The notes: generated by a model from the letters alone, not told the origin. A DNA stretch of 64,000 nucleotides from Paenibacillus farraposensis (GCF_020736845.1 NZ_JAFFQR010000015.1:1-64000); one strand, 5' to 3'. Counted from the first letter of the stretch, positions 29,963 through 39,089 are shown. Numbers and translations: made by a program.

Positions 29963-30862
29963 TTGTTCCAAATCGGTGGCAAGAATTATGAAGTAGTGAA
30001 GGATCACAAGAACGGGTGGAATCCCGAAGCGTTTCGTGATCGATATAGTGAAGTGTTGGACCGCTATGATTTTATTATTGGCGATTGGGGTTACAATCAG
30101 CTGCGTCTAAAGGGCTTTTACCGAGAGGGGCACCCCAAGGCAAATAAGGATACATCCATAGTGGTACTGGACGATTACATTAATGAATACTGCAATTTTG
30201 GCTGTGCTTATTTTGTGCTGCAAAAAAGCCGTGAAGTGGTCAACAAGAACGGAATCAATGAAGAATCGGTTACCCCGGACATCCAACAGTTGGTAGATGC
30301 TCAAACGGAACAAGTTCAAAAGCTGGAACATGAAGACAGGCAAGCGGGATTGCCGGAAACGACCGGAGAGCGGGAGTGGCGGCAAACTCAGCAGCAGGAT
30401 TTGAGCGCAGTTCAGGAGCCGAAAGTGGAGCAGACGCGCGAAGTGGTACGTGAATCACGCGAGTTGGAGCGCCAGGAGTCGAAGGATGCCCCGGAGACCC
30501 GTGAGCGGCAGACACGTGAAGCTCGTGAAAGTCGTCCGCCGCGAGAAGATCGTGAAGGAAATCGGCAGCGTGAGTCGCGTCACCCTAGAGAACCGCGTGA
30601 TGCAAAGGAAGGACGCAATCCGGCAGAAGGACAGCCAGCCCGTGAGCCGCGGAGACAACGTCAGCAAGGGAATTTCAATAAAAAAGAATCCCGTGGGTCA
30701 CGTTTTGAACGTCAATCCAAGGAAAACAGGGAGTGGCGGCCAACCCGTGCTCCACGTGATTCCGAAGGCCAGCGTCAGGCAGGATCTGCTGTCAGAGCCG
30801 AAAGAGCTGAGGCGAGCCAAAAGAATAAAACATTCATAGCTCCACAACAAAACGGTTCCTGA
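29963..30862 (+). CDS. yutD: YutD-family protein with a long charged C-terminal tail
   Basis: 299 residues from a TTG at 29963. Residues 1-95 are the YutD domain (MFQIGGKNYEVVKDHKNGWN, YDFIIGDWGYNQLRLKGFY, NEYCNFGCAYFVL). About 200 further residues are Arg/Glu/Gln-rich with repeated RESRE, RETRE and RQRE-like units and must be disordered. YutD in Bacillus is only about 100 residues, so the tail is an addition. The basic, Arg-rich tail suggests RNA or ribosome contact, which is inference. Possibly co-transcribed with lipA. The stop lies inside the terminator stem. Confidence 0.82.
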   Translation: MFQIGGKNYEVVKDHKNGWNPEAFRDRYSEVLDRYDFIIGDWGYNQLRLKGFYREGHPKANKDTSIVVLDDYINEYCNFGCAYFVLQKSREVVNKNGINEESVTPDIQQLVDAQTEQVQKLEHEDRQAGLPETTGEREWRQTQQQDLSAVQEPKVEQTREVVRESRELERQESKDAPETRERQTREARESRPPREDREGNRQRESRHPREPRDAKEGRNPAEGQPAREPRRQRQQGNFNKKESRGSRFERQSKENREWRPTRAPRDSEGQRQAGSAVRAERAEASQKNKTFIAPQQNGS

Positions 30863-30884
30863 TTTTCAGGAACCGTTTTGTTTG
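30846..30884 (+). terminator. Terminator of lipA-yutD
   Basis: AAAACGGTTCCTGA / TCAGGAACCGTTTT, a perfect 14-bp stem with TGTTTG after it. Confidence 0.93.
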
Positions 30885-30937
30885 TAATTATTGTACCTTT
30901 GAGCGTTGGGAATCGAATTATGCAAATGCTACATAAA

Positions 30938-30964
30938 AAAGAGCCATAATCGGCTCTTTTACAG
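30938..30964 (-). terminator. Terminator of the NAD kinase gene
   Basis: AAGAGCC / GGCTCTT stem; read on the minus strand it is followed by TTTTTTATG, directly past the stop of the gene at 30968. Confidence 0.8.
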
Positions 30965-30967
30965 GTT

Positions 30968-31771
30968 TTAGTTAAGAAAAGCGTTGCGTACCCGATCCCA
31001 GAAGGGGAAAGGGCGATATCGGGCAAAGCTGATTTTTTGACTTGAGACCTGACAGCGAACAGAGATCAGATCATCCACAGGAAAGTTCAAGTGATCGATA
31101 GTCAGCAAAAGACGCTGATCTTTTCGCGAAAAAATATCACAATGATGGTGTTTGGGCAGCAGCAAGGGTGATCCCAGTGTCCGATAAACACGGTTATTGA
31201 TGGAAGCGATCTCAGTTAATTGTATTGCTTCGATGGTAGGATGAACCATCGCTCCGCCGAGCGCTTTATTATAGGCCGTCGTCCCAGAAGGGGTCGACAC
31301 ACATATGCCGTCACCACGGAACATTTCAAACGTAATATCGTTAATATCAACCTGGGCAACAACAGTACCATCCACCCCTTTTAACGTAAACTCGTTTAGG
31401 GCGATAAAAGAGGCATTTCCAGACTTTTTGTGAATCTCCAGCTCAACCAGCGGATACTTGACGATTCTTGGGCTAAGCAGCCCTTTCGTTCCGCTTTGGC
31501 TCATCAGGTGGATTAGCTCCTCCAACTCGTCCGCATGCCAATCAGCGTAAAAGCCCAGATGACCGGTATGTACACCAACAAAGGCAATATCCGGAATCTG
31601 GTCGATGAAGGTATGGAACGCATGAAGCATCGTACCATCGCCTCCAATAGACACGACGATTTCCGGCGATTCGGCATCCAGCTTGAAATTCTTTTCTTGG
31701 GCAAGACGGTGAAATTGCTGACTCAAGTCCATGGAGTGCTGATCCCCGCGATCCAGAACATAATATCTCAA
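30968..31771 (-). CDS. nadK: NAD kinase
   Basis: 267 residues from a TTG at 31771, which has AAGGAG nine bases upstream; the in-frame ATG at 31792 contains that site and was rejected. The nucleotide motif VVSIGGDGTMLHAFH is at about residue 38 and the NAD-binding loop CVSTPSGTTAYNKALGGA at about 160. It makes NADP from NAD. Length equals the usual family size with this start. Confidence 0.94.
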   Translation of the reverse strand: MRYYVLDRGDQHSMDLSQQFHRLAQEKNFKLDAESPEIVVSIGGDGTMLHAFHTFIDQIPDIAFVGVHTGHLGFYADWHADELEELIHLMSQSGTKGLLSPRIVKYPLVELEIHKKSGNASFIALNEFTLKGVDGTVVAQVDINDITFEMFRGDGICVSTPSGTTAYNKALGGAMVHPTIEAIQLTEIASINNRVYRTLGSPLLLPKHHHCDIFSRKDQRLLLTIDHLNFPVDDLISVRCQVSSQKISFARYRPFPFWDRVRNAFLN

Positions 31772-31840
31772 GATGAAAAGCTCCTTTGTCATGGGTATAT
31801 ACCGATCATAATCAATTATGCGCAAGAACACAATCGTTCA

Positions 31841-33118
31841 TTACCTGTATGCTCTTTTCAACCACGCAAATAGGTAACTTGCCCCCATGCTCAAGCAGGA
31901 GAGAGTCAGCATCCCTGCCAGTAGACAGCCAAAGAACACCAGGCCTTGCAACAGTATGGTTGGCGAGAAGGCGGGGGACCAGGAAAAGGTGTATAGCGGA
32001 GCAAACACCGGCGTGTTTCCTTGACCCATGAGCGGACGCCATAATAGGAGAGCCAGCATCGCCGAGATGACACCGTGCGCAGCCCGAGCCAGCAAAAACG
32101 GTATATATCGCAGGTTCGTCATATTTAAAATACTTGCGACTTGCGCATGAACGGACAGCCCGCCCCAGGAAAGAACAAAAGCTGCTGCGGCTACTTTGAA
32201 CGGTAACGCCACTCCTGTGGCCCTCCCCGCGGCTTGCGCTCCTAAAGTGACCTCGAAGATCCCGCCCACAATGGACTCTGTTAACGTAGAGGGAAGGCCG
32301 CACGCAGTCAGTAAACTTGCCGTAAGCCAATGAAGCACGCTCATTAAGCCGGAATTCGTCAACGCCTCCAAAATAACGCAGAAGAATACAACCAGCCCCC
32401 CTACGACAATAATAAGACGCAGGGAAGAGGCAATTGCCTCACGGAGCAGCTCGCCTAACGGACGCCCATCTTCCAGGCGCGTTGCATGCATCGCATATAG
32501 CGCTTGGCGGAGGTGCCCGAGACGGTGTGCAGACGGCGTGCTGGTCTTTACATCCGCAGTGCTGGCGGATGCTGGTTCAGCTTGCCCGCCATGTGTATCA
32601 CGGGCACCGTGGAAGCGCATGAGCAGACCGATGATCAGCACGCCACCGTAATGGGCTGCGCCTAGCACGAGCGCAATTTCCGGCTGATGGAAGAAGCCGA
32701 CGGATACCGCGCCGATCAGAAAGATGGGATCAGAGGAGGTCGTAAATGCGACTAGACGCTCTCCTTCAATGCGCGTGATCCATTTTTGTTCCCACAGCTT
32801 GGCTGTTAATTTAGCCCCAATCGGGTAGCCGGATGCACAGCTGACCGCAGCGACGAAACCTCCACAGCCAGGTACACGAAATAGAGGCTGCATTAGCGGG
32901 TCCAGCAGCGCGCCAATAAAATGAACAATGCCGAAACCGAGAAGCAGTTCGGAGATTACAAAAAACGGGAATAACGACGGGAATAACACGTCCCACCAAA
33001 TGGCAAGACCGCGAAGTCCGGCATTCAGAGAAGATTGCGGGTATGCGACCATAAGCACAAACAGGGATAGCAGCATAAGAATGGACAAAGGAAGTGAGTA
33101 GCGACGGTACAGCGACAT
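31841..33118 (-). CDS. ylbJ: Sporulation integral membrane protein YlbJ
   Basis: 425 residues with eight or more membrane helices. Nucleoside-recognition-like (Gate) domains carry SLFPFFVISELLLGFG, CASGYPIGAKLTAKLWEQ and FTTSSDPIFLIGAVSVGFF. A hydrophilic Ala/Ser/Thr-rich loop sits near residues 170-195. YlbJ is needed for spore formation in Bacillus and has been linked to Spo-core solute movement. AGGAGG-like site before the ATG. Confidence 0.88.
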   Translation of the reverse strand: MSLYRRYSLPLSILMLLSLFVLMVAYPQSSLNAGLRGLAIWWDVLFPSLFPFFVISELLLGFGIVHFIGALLDPLMQPLFRVPGCGGFVAAVSCASGYPIGAKLTAKLWEQKWITRIEGERLVAFTTSSDPIFLIGAVSVGFFHQPEIALVLGAAHYGGVLIIGLLMRFHGARDTHGGQAEPASASTADVKTSTPSAHRLGHLRQALYAMHATRLEDGRPLGELLREAIASSLRLIIVVGGLVVFFCVILEALTNSGLMSVLHWLTASLLTACGLPSTLTESIVGGIFEVTLGAQAAGRATGVALPFKVAAAAFVLSWGGLSVHAQVASILNMTNLRYIPFLLARAAHGVISAMLALLLWRPLMGQGNTPVFAPLYTFSWSPAFSPTILLQGLVFFGCLLAGMLTLSCLSMGASYLFAWLKRAYR

Positions 33119-33279
33119 AGAAGCTCCTCCTTTGGGGATGTATTAATATTCCTATGTCGGAGATGGACAAACAGTACAAAAAAATGAAGAAAGCGATTGC
33201 ATAACATGCTGTAATTTTGTAAAAAGTATGTTAGAATAGGAAAACAACGATCCATAACCTTTAGGATGGAGTGATCAGG

Positions 33280-33375
33280 ATGAGTATCGTTGCCGGTTTG
33301 CTTGTATGTGCTTTCGTGTATGTTATTCGTGTCTCTCGTGTCCATCCCGGTGAAGAGGATTGGCGAAGTTATTAG
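33280..33375 (+). CDS. Very small predicted membrane protein
   Basis: 31 codons: MSIVAGLLVCAFVYVIRVSR followed by a polar tail ending EEDWRSY. One membrane helix and a cytoplasmic basic/acidic tail. AGGATGGAG lies eight bases before the ATG and a strong terminator follows at 33408, so the unit is self-contained. No family recognised. Short, so it may be missed by annotation. Confidence 0.5.
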   Translation: MSIVAGLLVCAFVYVIRVSRVHPGEEDWRSY

Positions 33376-33407
33376 TCATATAATGATACAGTCGTATAGA
33401 TTATTAA

Positions 33408-33438
33408 GATGACGCTTATTTTTAGCGTCATTTTTTGT
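33408..33438 (+). terminator. Terminator after the small membrane peptide gene
   Basis: ATGACGCT / AGCGTCAT stem with TTTTTTGTTTTTTG. Followed by an extended -10 TGTTATAAT (33443-33451) for the next gene. Confidence 0.88.
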
Positions 33439-33495
33439 TTTTTGTTATAATACGGGTATATATTTATTACCATAGCACAGAAAGTTGGAGGAAAA

Positions 33496-33873
33496 GTGAA
33501 TCCTAGCCTGAGCATTTATGACAACCTTGGGGGTGCGGAAGGTATTCGTGCTATTATTGAGACCTTTTACCCGAGAGTTTATAAAGATCCGTTGTTAAGT
33601 CCCCTGTTTCCTGCGGATATGGAGCCGATCAAGGAAAAGCAGTTCATGTTTTTGAGCCAATTTTTTGGTGGACCGTCCCTGTTTTCCGATGCATATGGCC
33701 ATCCGATGTTACGTGCCAGACACATGAAGTTTCCTGTAACAGAGGAGCGAGCAGAAGCATGGTTGTCTTGTATGGCGGATGCGTTAACGGATGTCGGCAT
33801 TGAGGAGCCGCTTCGTTCCATCATACTTAATCGTTTGTCGGGTCCTGCGCATCATTTTGTAAATACCCCGTAA
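33496..33873 (+). CDS. Truncated haemoglobin, group II (YjbI/GlbO-like)
   Basis: 125 residues from a GTG at 33496 behind GGAGG. It has the truncated 2-on-2 globin fold: YDNLGGAEGIRAIIETFYPRV, then FLSQFFGGPSLFSDAYGHPM with the distal-side Tyr, and RARHMKFPVT with the haem-ligand His. The conserved Trp of group II is in AEAWLSCMADAL. It binds oxygen or nitric oxide and probably protects against redox stress. Confidence 0.92.
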   Translation: MNPSLSIYDNLGGAEGIRAIIETFYPRVYKDPLLSPLFPADMEPIKEKQFMFLSQFFGGPSLFSDAYGHPMLRARHMKFPVTEERAEAWLSCMADALTDVGIEEPLRSIILNRLSGPAHHFVNTP

Positions 33874-33915
33874 GCTTACGGAAATTGCTGAATTTTGGAG
33901 AGGGTTGTATACACA

Positions 33916-34626
33916 TTGGAACTGGAACCGTTGTATCAGATCAATATCGTTTGTCCGCATTGTGAGCAAGAATTTAAGACCTCCCGTGTCAGACCAAGCC
34001 TGAAAAAGGCCATTCGCACGGATTCGGATTTTTGTGCATATTACAAAAATGAAAATCCCGATTTTTACGTCGTGCGGGTCTGTCCCCATTGCGGATTTAC
34101 CTCAACAGAGCATTCTATCGTTCAATTAAGCAGTCTGCAAAGCAAGCTTTTTAAGGACAAAATTGGTAATCGGTGGCAGTCCCGTGAATATGCCGGTCAC
34201 CGCAGCTGGGAAGTTGCGTTAGAAACGTATAAACTGGCTTTACTCTGCGCGCAGGTTATCGGTGAAAAGGACCGGGTGATCGCCAGTTTGTTGCAGCATA
34301 TTGCATGGATGTATCGATACCAGGGAAATGAGGAGCAGGAGCTTCGTTTTCTCCAATTTAGTCTGGATGCCTATATCCGGGTGTATGAGCTGGAAGGTGT
34401 CGGAGCGAATAATGCGAAGCTGCTCTATCTGATTGGAGAGCTGAATCGGCGCATAGGCAATTTTAACGAAGCGGTACGCTGGTTTTCGCGTGTCATTAAT
34501 GACAAGAAAATTATGGATGCGGCCATGATTCGGGCATCCCGTGAACAATGGACTGTACTCCGTGAGCAAATGCTGGCTAAGGATATCAATCTGCCAGAGG
34601 AAATGCAGGACGCAACCTCCTCGTGA
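33916..34626 (+). CDS. DUF2225 family protein (zinc-binding, TPR-like)
   Basis: 236 residues from a TTG at 33916; GGAGAGGG lies twelve bases upstream and the in-frame TTG at 33895 is an alternative. Two CPxC pairs (VCPHCEQEF and RVCPHCGFTS) form a zinc site in the first 65 residues. The C-terminal part is helical with TPR-like repeats (LLYLIGELNRRIGNFNEAVR). Function unknown. It follows the globin gene by 42 bases and may be co-transcribed. Confidence 0.85.
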   Translation: MELEPLYQINIVCPHCEQEFKTSRVRPSLKKAIRTDSDFCAYYKNENPDFYVVRVCPHCGFTSTEHSIVQLSSLQSKLFKDKIGNRWQSREYAGHRSWEVALETYKLALLCAQVIGEKDRVIASLLQHIAWMYRYQGNEEQELRFLQFSLDAYIRVYELEGVGANNAKLLYLIGELNRRIGNFNEAVRWFSRVINDKKIMDAAMIRASREQWTVLREQMLAKDINLPEEMQDATSS

Positions 34627-34633
34627 AAAAAGA

Positions 34634-34680
34634 AAGGTGTGTACTATGGCCAATTCAGGCTCATGGTTCACACCTTGTTT
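34634..34680 (+). terminator. Terminator after the DUF2225 gene
   Basis: AAGGTGTG / CACACCTT stem with a long loop and GTTTG. Moderate strength. Confidence 0.6.
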
Positions 34681-34719
34681 GTAGGACAGGCTACCTTATC
34701 TTACCACTGCCTCGGTGGA

Positions 34720-34959
34720 TTAATGGCGGCGGAGAGTGGTATCTGACAGCAAATAATCAGCGTCACAATCCACCAAAGTAACCTTGTTATGACAGCAAGG
34801 GAACACAAGCAGCTTTTTCATCCCTTCATGAATAAGCTTTAGTTCTTTTGTCTTCAGGGGCAGCAAAACATTCTCATGATCACAAAACGGACAAGACTGT
34901 ACATAAATGTCTCCCATGACAATGTCATAAGGCCAGGTTTTTTCAAAAGGAATCATCAT
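34720..34959 (-). CDS. Small zinc-ribbon-like hypothetical protein
   Basis: 79 residues. Cys pairs in SCPFCDHENV and FPCCHNKVTLVDC could bind zinc. Family not recognised by name. GGCGGAAAG lies eight bases before the ATG. Its start overlaps the stop of the yycC-like gene upstream (TGATG type), so the two are translated as a pair. Confidence 0.75.
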   Translation of the reverse strand: MMIPFEKTWPYDIVMGDIYVQSCPFCDHENVLLPLKTKELKLIHEGMKKLLVFPCCHNKVTLVDCDADYLLSDTTLRRH

Positions 34960-35123
34960 TTGTTCGACTTTCCGCCGTTCGGGTCAGCAGTATCTTCTTT
35001 AGCCAGTTCGGCCAGCTTCTGCATTAAAATGTGCTGGGGTGTATGCATAAGGTGTTCCAGCGGAATGCCAAGCTTTTCGGATAATTTCACAGCCGTTTCC
35101 GGCGAGATTTGTAAGGGTCTCAT
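34956..35123 (-). CDS. YycC-family small protein
   Basis: 55 residues beginning MRPLQISPETAVKLSEKLGI and continuing with HTPQHILMQKLAEL. This matches the short conserved YycC proteins of Bacilli, of unknown function. GGGAGGA lies seven bases before the ATG. The stop overlaps the start of the zinc-ribbon gene. Short enough to be overlooked. Confidence 0.85.
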   Translation of the reverse strand: MRPLQISPETAVKLSEKLGIPLEHLMHTPQHILMQKLAELAKEDTADPNGGKSNK

Positions 35124-35219
35124 TCTGTATTCCTCCCAATTGTAGTGATTTTATCATCACGATGTAGCTTAATTGTATATGAAACTACATAAATTCGCCA
35201 AAAGAAAGGTGGAACTATT

Positions 35220-37007
35220 ATGAAAACGCCGTTAAAGCAAACATGGGATCTGGAATCTATATTCAGCGGAGGCTCCTCCTCTGCCTCATTCCATGCATTT
35301 TTGGAGGACTTGGAGGGTAAAGTCCAACAGCTGCAATCCCAGCTCAAAACAGCCAAAATACCGCAAACGTTATTGGATACCGAGCAGCTGGACAGTGTGC
35401 TGAATAGCATGCAGGAGTTGTTTAACGGAGCGTCACAGGCAATGTCCTTCGTCTCTTGTCTAACTGCACAAAACCAACACGACAAGCTGGCTGTCCAACT
35501 GGGGGCACGCGTGAATACGCTGTACGCACAAGGGAAAAGTGCCTTGGTATCTTTCCAGAACCTGCTGGCACAAACCAGTGAAGAACTATGGCAAAAGTGG
35601 ATGGAGCGGGAAGCCATCAAGCCGATTTCATTTGTTCTGACTGAATATCGAAACGAAGCGCGTGAAAAAATGGCACCTGAGCTGGAGGGCCTTGCATTGG
35701 ATTTGGCTGTGGATGGCTACCACGGCTGGGGTGATTTTTATGACACCATTGTTAAAAATATGACGATTCCTATACCAGAGAACGGTGAGATCGTAAATCT
35801 GTCTGTAGGGCAGGCAGCTAATAAATTGGATGAACCGGACCGCAGTGTGCGTCAGAAGGTGTTTGCACGTTGGGAAGAGGCGTGGACGCAGGTGGAGGAC
35901 TATTGTGCGGATACGCTGAATCACCTGGCAGGCTTCCGTCTCAAGCTGTATGAAAACCGCGGCTGGACAGACGTACTTAAGGAGCCGCTCGAAATCAGCC
36001 GTATGTCGGGGCAGACGCTGGATACCATGTGGCAGGTTATCAATGAAACGAAGCCTGTCCTGGTCAAATATTTGGAGCGAAAGGCAAAGCTGCTTGGTTT
36101 AGATAAGCTGTCCTGGCATGACGTGGAGGCTCCTTTGGGAGCATCGACGACCAAAATCCCTTACGACGACGCAGCTGTTACGATTGTCGAGCAATTTGGC
36201 AAATTTAGTTCCAGAATGGCTGATTTTGCCCAAATGGCTTTTGAGAAAAGCTGGATCGAAGCAGAGGATCGTCAAGGCAAACGTCCTGGAGGTTTCTGCA
36301 CATCTTTGCCATTAAGCCAAGAGACCCGGATTTTTATGACCTATGCAGGATCAGCGTCCAACGTTTCGACACTGGCCCATGAACTTGGACATGGTTATCA
36401 CCAGCATGTAATGAATGAATTGCACCCGCTCAATCAAAATTATGCCATGAACGTGGCTGAGACGGCGTCTACGCTGGCAGAACTTATTGTGTCGGATGCT
36501 TTGCTGGAAGCCGCCGAGGGGCAGGAAAAGGTAGCTTTGCTGGAGGACAAAATCCAGCGTGGTGTGGCCTTCTTTATGAACATTCATGCCCGTTTCCTGT
36601 TTGAAACCCGTTTTTACGAATTGCGGAAAAAAGGGGTGGTAGGAGCGCAGCAGCTGAGCGAGTTAATGGAGGAAGCACAGCGGGAAGCGTTCAGCGGAGT
36701 TCTGAACGAAGTGCACCCTCATCTTTGGGCATCGAAGCTGCATTTCTACATTACGAACACACCTTTCTACAACTTCCCTTATACATTCGGGTACATGTTC
36801 AGTGCAGGGATTTACGCTTTTGCGAAGAATAATCCTGATGGCTTTGCAGACCAATACGATGCTTTGCTGCGTGATACAGGCCGTATGACGGTGGAAAAAT
36901 TGGCAGCCAAACATTTGGGCGCTGATTTAACACAGGCTGATTTCTGGCGGAATGCCGCGCAAGTCACCGTTCAAGATATTGAGCAATTTTTGCAGATGAC
37001 GGAATAA
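35220..37007 (+). CDS. Oligoendopeptidase F-like zinc peptidase (M3 family)
   Basis: 595 residues. The zinc motif HELGHGYHQ is near residue 389, with the third ligand Glu in NVAETASTLAEL. It is a cytosolic M3B peptidase that cleaves short peptides. AGAAAGGTGG precedes the ATG. Full length for the family; single gene with terminator. Confidence 0.95.
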   Translation: MKTPLKQTWDLESIFSGGSSSASFHAFLEDLEGKVQQLQSQLKTAKIPQTLLDTEQLDSVLNSMQELFNGASQAMSFVSCLTAQNQHDKLAVQLGARVNTLYAQGKSALVSFQNLLAQTSEELWQKWMEREAIKPISFVLTEYRNEAREKMAPELEGLALDLAVDGYHGWGDFYDTIVKNMTIPIPENGEIVNLSVGQAANKLDEPDRSVRQKVFARWEEAWTQVEDYCADTLNHLAGFRLKLYENRGWTDVLKEPLEISRMSGQTLDTMWQVINETKPVLVKYLERKAKLLGLDKLSWHDVEAPLGASTTKIPYDDAAVTIVEQFGKFSSRMADFAQMAFEKSWIEAEDRQGKRPGGFCTSLPLSQETRIFMTYAGSASNVSTLAHELGHGYHQHVMNELHPLNQNYAMNVAETASTLAELIVSDALLEAAEGQEKVALLEDKIQRGVAFFMNIHARFLFETRFYELRKKGVVGAQQLSELMEEAQREAFSGVLNEVHPHLWASKLHFYITNTPFYNFPYTFGYMFSAGIYAFAKNNPDGFADQYDALLRDTGRMTVEKLAAKHLGADLTQADFWRNAAQVTVQDIEQFLQMTE

Positions 37008-37023
37008 AAGATATCCGCTTTAA

Positions 37024-37056
37024 GCAGGTCTCCTCAAAAGGAGGCCTGTTTTGCAT
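37024..37056 (+). terminator. Terminator after the M3 peptidase gene
   Basis: GCAGGTCTCCT / AGGAGGCCTGT with TTTTGC. Confidence 0.88.
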
Positions 37057-37267
37057 TCATCGCAGAAGATGAAGAAAGACGTCACAATATGTCGAAGTAT
37101 TATCGATATTACCTGTTGGTGAAATTTAAATTAATGGATTTATTTAAAAAATAGTAATAAATACCTATTTATGTTTAAAATGGTTGTAAACTTAAAAATA
37201 TTCACATATAATCGAGTCGAAAGACCTATTAATAATTCAAAAAAAGGTGTATAGGAGGAATTTTGTG

Positions 37268-37669
37268 GTGAGTAATTTGGATCAATTTTCGTTAATGAGG
37301 CAGCTGGATATTGTTTTTAAAGAATTGGATCATGAATTGGCCGGTTTGTCGTCAGGCACCGTATTTGTACAAATACGCAACAATGTGATTGGAAAATTCG
37401 GAATCAGGCATAATCCAATTGCAGGGAAAGGCGGCACATTCACAGCAGTAGAGCCAGGATTGTCTGCAAAGCATCGTGAAGAGTTTCGACGTATGGCTTT
37501 GGAAACACTAGATCACAAGCGCAGCTGGACACATGGCGAAATTGCTTTCGATTTTGCCGTCAGACAGGGGATTATTCTGGTGGATGCTACGCTGGAGTCG
37601 AATTATAATATGGCGAATCTTATGATCCGTTATAACAAGCCTACATACCGAAAGGCGAATTCGGAATAA
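37268..37669 (+). CDS. Conserved hypothetical protein
   Basis: 133 residues from a GTG at 37268, nine bases after AGGAGG (GTG 37265 also possible). It starts MSNLDQFSLMRQLDIVFKEL and contains GTVFVQIRNNVIGKFGIRHN and HGEIAFDFAVRQGIILVDAT. A compact alpha/beta protein without membrane segments. I do not recognise the family. The 235 bases upstream are AT-rich, with several TATAAT-like boxes but no gene. It ends in a strong palindrome. Confidence 0.75.
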   Translation: MSNLDQFSLMRQLDIVFKELDHELAGLSSGTVFVQIRNNVIGKFGIRHNPIAGKGGTFTAVEPGLSAKHREEFRRMALETLDHKRSWTHGEIAFDFAVRQGIILVDATLESNYNMANLMIRYNKPTYRKANSE

Positions 37670-37688
37670 CTCTCCATACAAGAGCGAA

Positions 37689-37723
37689 GCAAAGGCGGTT
37701 TTCCATTGGAAAACCGCCTTTGC
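37689..37723. terminator. Palindromic terminator
   Basis: GCAAAGGCGGTTTTCC / GGAAAACCGCCTTTGC, a perfect 16-bp stem with a 3-base loop; no long T run follows. It lies between two converging genes. Confidence 0.75.
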
Positions 37724-37790
37724 TGTATACCGATCATAACGCATTTTGTTAAATGACGATAAACGGATTGCTCATGTGGAATAATGACGC

Positions 37791-38033
37791 TTATTGACCT
37801 GAACGGCCTGATAATTGCTGTTCGGCCAGTTGTACTAAGCGTTTAGTGATATAGCCCCCGAGAGAACCAGCTTCACGGGATGGCATATCACCATAGTAAC
37901 CGTCTGCCGGAATGGTGATGCCCAGTTCTTGCGCAGCTTCATATTTCAATTGTTGCAGCGCGTTGTTGGCTTGAGGAACGATCAGCGTATTGCTATTGTT
38001 GCGACGACCTCTGCTTTGATTGGCTTCATACAT
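37791..38033 (-). CDS. Alpha/beta-type small acid-soluble spore protein
   Basis: 80 residues. Both SASP motifs are present: ALQQLKYEAAQELGI and REAGSLGGYITKRLVQLAEQ. These proteins coat spore DNA and protect it from UV and heat. Behind AGGAGGTGAC on the minus strand. A close relative lies at 40863; the core regions differ by few residues. Confidence 0.95.
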   Translation of the reverse strand: MYEANQSRGRRNNSNTLIVPQANNALQQLKYEAAQELGITIPADGYYGDMPSREAGSLGGYITKRLVQLAEQQLSGRSGQ

Positions 38034-38123
38034 GTGTAGTCACCTCCTTCGGCTGTGATAAGCTTAGTATGTGACAGTGTTATGAAAATATGCGCCGAAG
38101 GAACGGAAGTATAAAAAGAGAAA

Positions 38124-39089
38124 TTATGGTTGTTGTATATAAAGTTGAGTTTTGAGGCTGATGGATTGCCGGGGCTCCAGACGAATCAATCCGCCTTGTC
38201 CGGCAGGATCAGGTAAATTGGGAGCATCAGGCAGCCAGGTATAAGGTTCAATGCAGAAATATTGATCGCATTCACCTTTCGTATACAAAACCCAGTACTT
38301 AAAGTAATGCTCATCTGCTGTATAGTGAATTTGATAACCGTCATCTCTAGTCAATAGCGCTTCAGCAGGGCCTTCGGAAGCCCGTAACAGGGTATCCAAA
38401 TTCGTGCCTTTCAGCGAAAGCCCCGAAGGGAGCTGTTCCAAGTCATTCAAAGGAGTAATAACACCTGTAGGGAGCTGTTCGGCATCCTGTTCATATACTC
38501 CGTTTACAGGCAGCTTCAGGCTCCAGCGCCCGGGTTCTCCATCCACCATAAACCAGGTGTGATATCCCAGACCGAATGGAGCTGCTTTTTCACCCAAATT
38601 CGTGACTTGCAGTGTCTGGCTTAATATAGGTCCCTGTAAGCGGTAAGTCATTTCCAGACGCAAAGGAATAGGGAACTGCTCCATCCAATGCGGGTCACTT
38701 TCTGTCAGCAGCTCGGTAGTTACGCTGCAACCATCCTCATCCTCTTCAATATCACTGCAGCACCAAGCTTGATTGCGGTGCAGACCGTGTATGTGATTGT
38801 CATTGGCTGTATTTCGATCGAATGGATAGGAAATGCCGTCAAACTCAAATTGACCCTTGCGGATTCGGCCAGGAGGGATCAAAATCGGCAGGCCAAAATG
38901 ATAAGGCTTTTGTAAATAAAAAGCCAATTCTTCCTCGGCGGGACGGCGTACGATGTCCCGGTTCAGCTTCAGATCACGTACTGAAATGATATTATTCCCG
39001 AGACGGGGAATCATCGTAACTTCCAGTTCAGGGCTATGTAAAACATACGTGTCGTAACCGTTCCAGTGTTCTTTGGTCACTTGTTTCAT
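38124..39089 (-). CDS. Aldose 1-epimerase family protein
   Basis: 321 residues from the ATG at 39089, seven bases after AAGGAG. Galactose-mutarotase beta-sandwich: DNHIHGLHRNQAW with the catalytic His pattern, FGLGYHTWFMVDG, and late FCIEPYTWLPDAPN with the catalytic Glu. It interconverts sugar anomers. Diverges from the trpS leader. Confidence 0.9.
   Translation of the reverse strand: MKQVTKEHWNGYDTYVLHSPELEVTMIPRLGNNIISVRDLKLNRDIVRRPAEEELAFYLQKPYHFGLPILIPPGRIRKGQFEFDGISYPFDRNTANDNHIHGLHRNQAWCCSDIEEDEDGCSVTTELLTESDPHWMEQFPIPLRLEMTYRLQGPILSQTLQVTNLGEKAAPFGLGYHTWFMVDGEPGRWSLKLPVNGVYEQDAEQLPTGVITPLNDLEQLPSGLSLKGTNLDTLLRASEGPAEALLTRDDGYQIHYTADEHYFKYWVLYTKGECDQYFCIEPYTWLPDAPNLPDPAGQGGLIRLEPRQSISLKTQLYIQQP

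Noticed and set aside
30450..30839. 129-codon overlapping plus-strand frame in the yutD tail
   Set aside because: Arises from the repetitive CGT/GAA codons read one base off; the yutD frame is continuous with a real domain and ends in the terminator.
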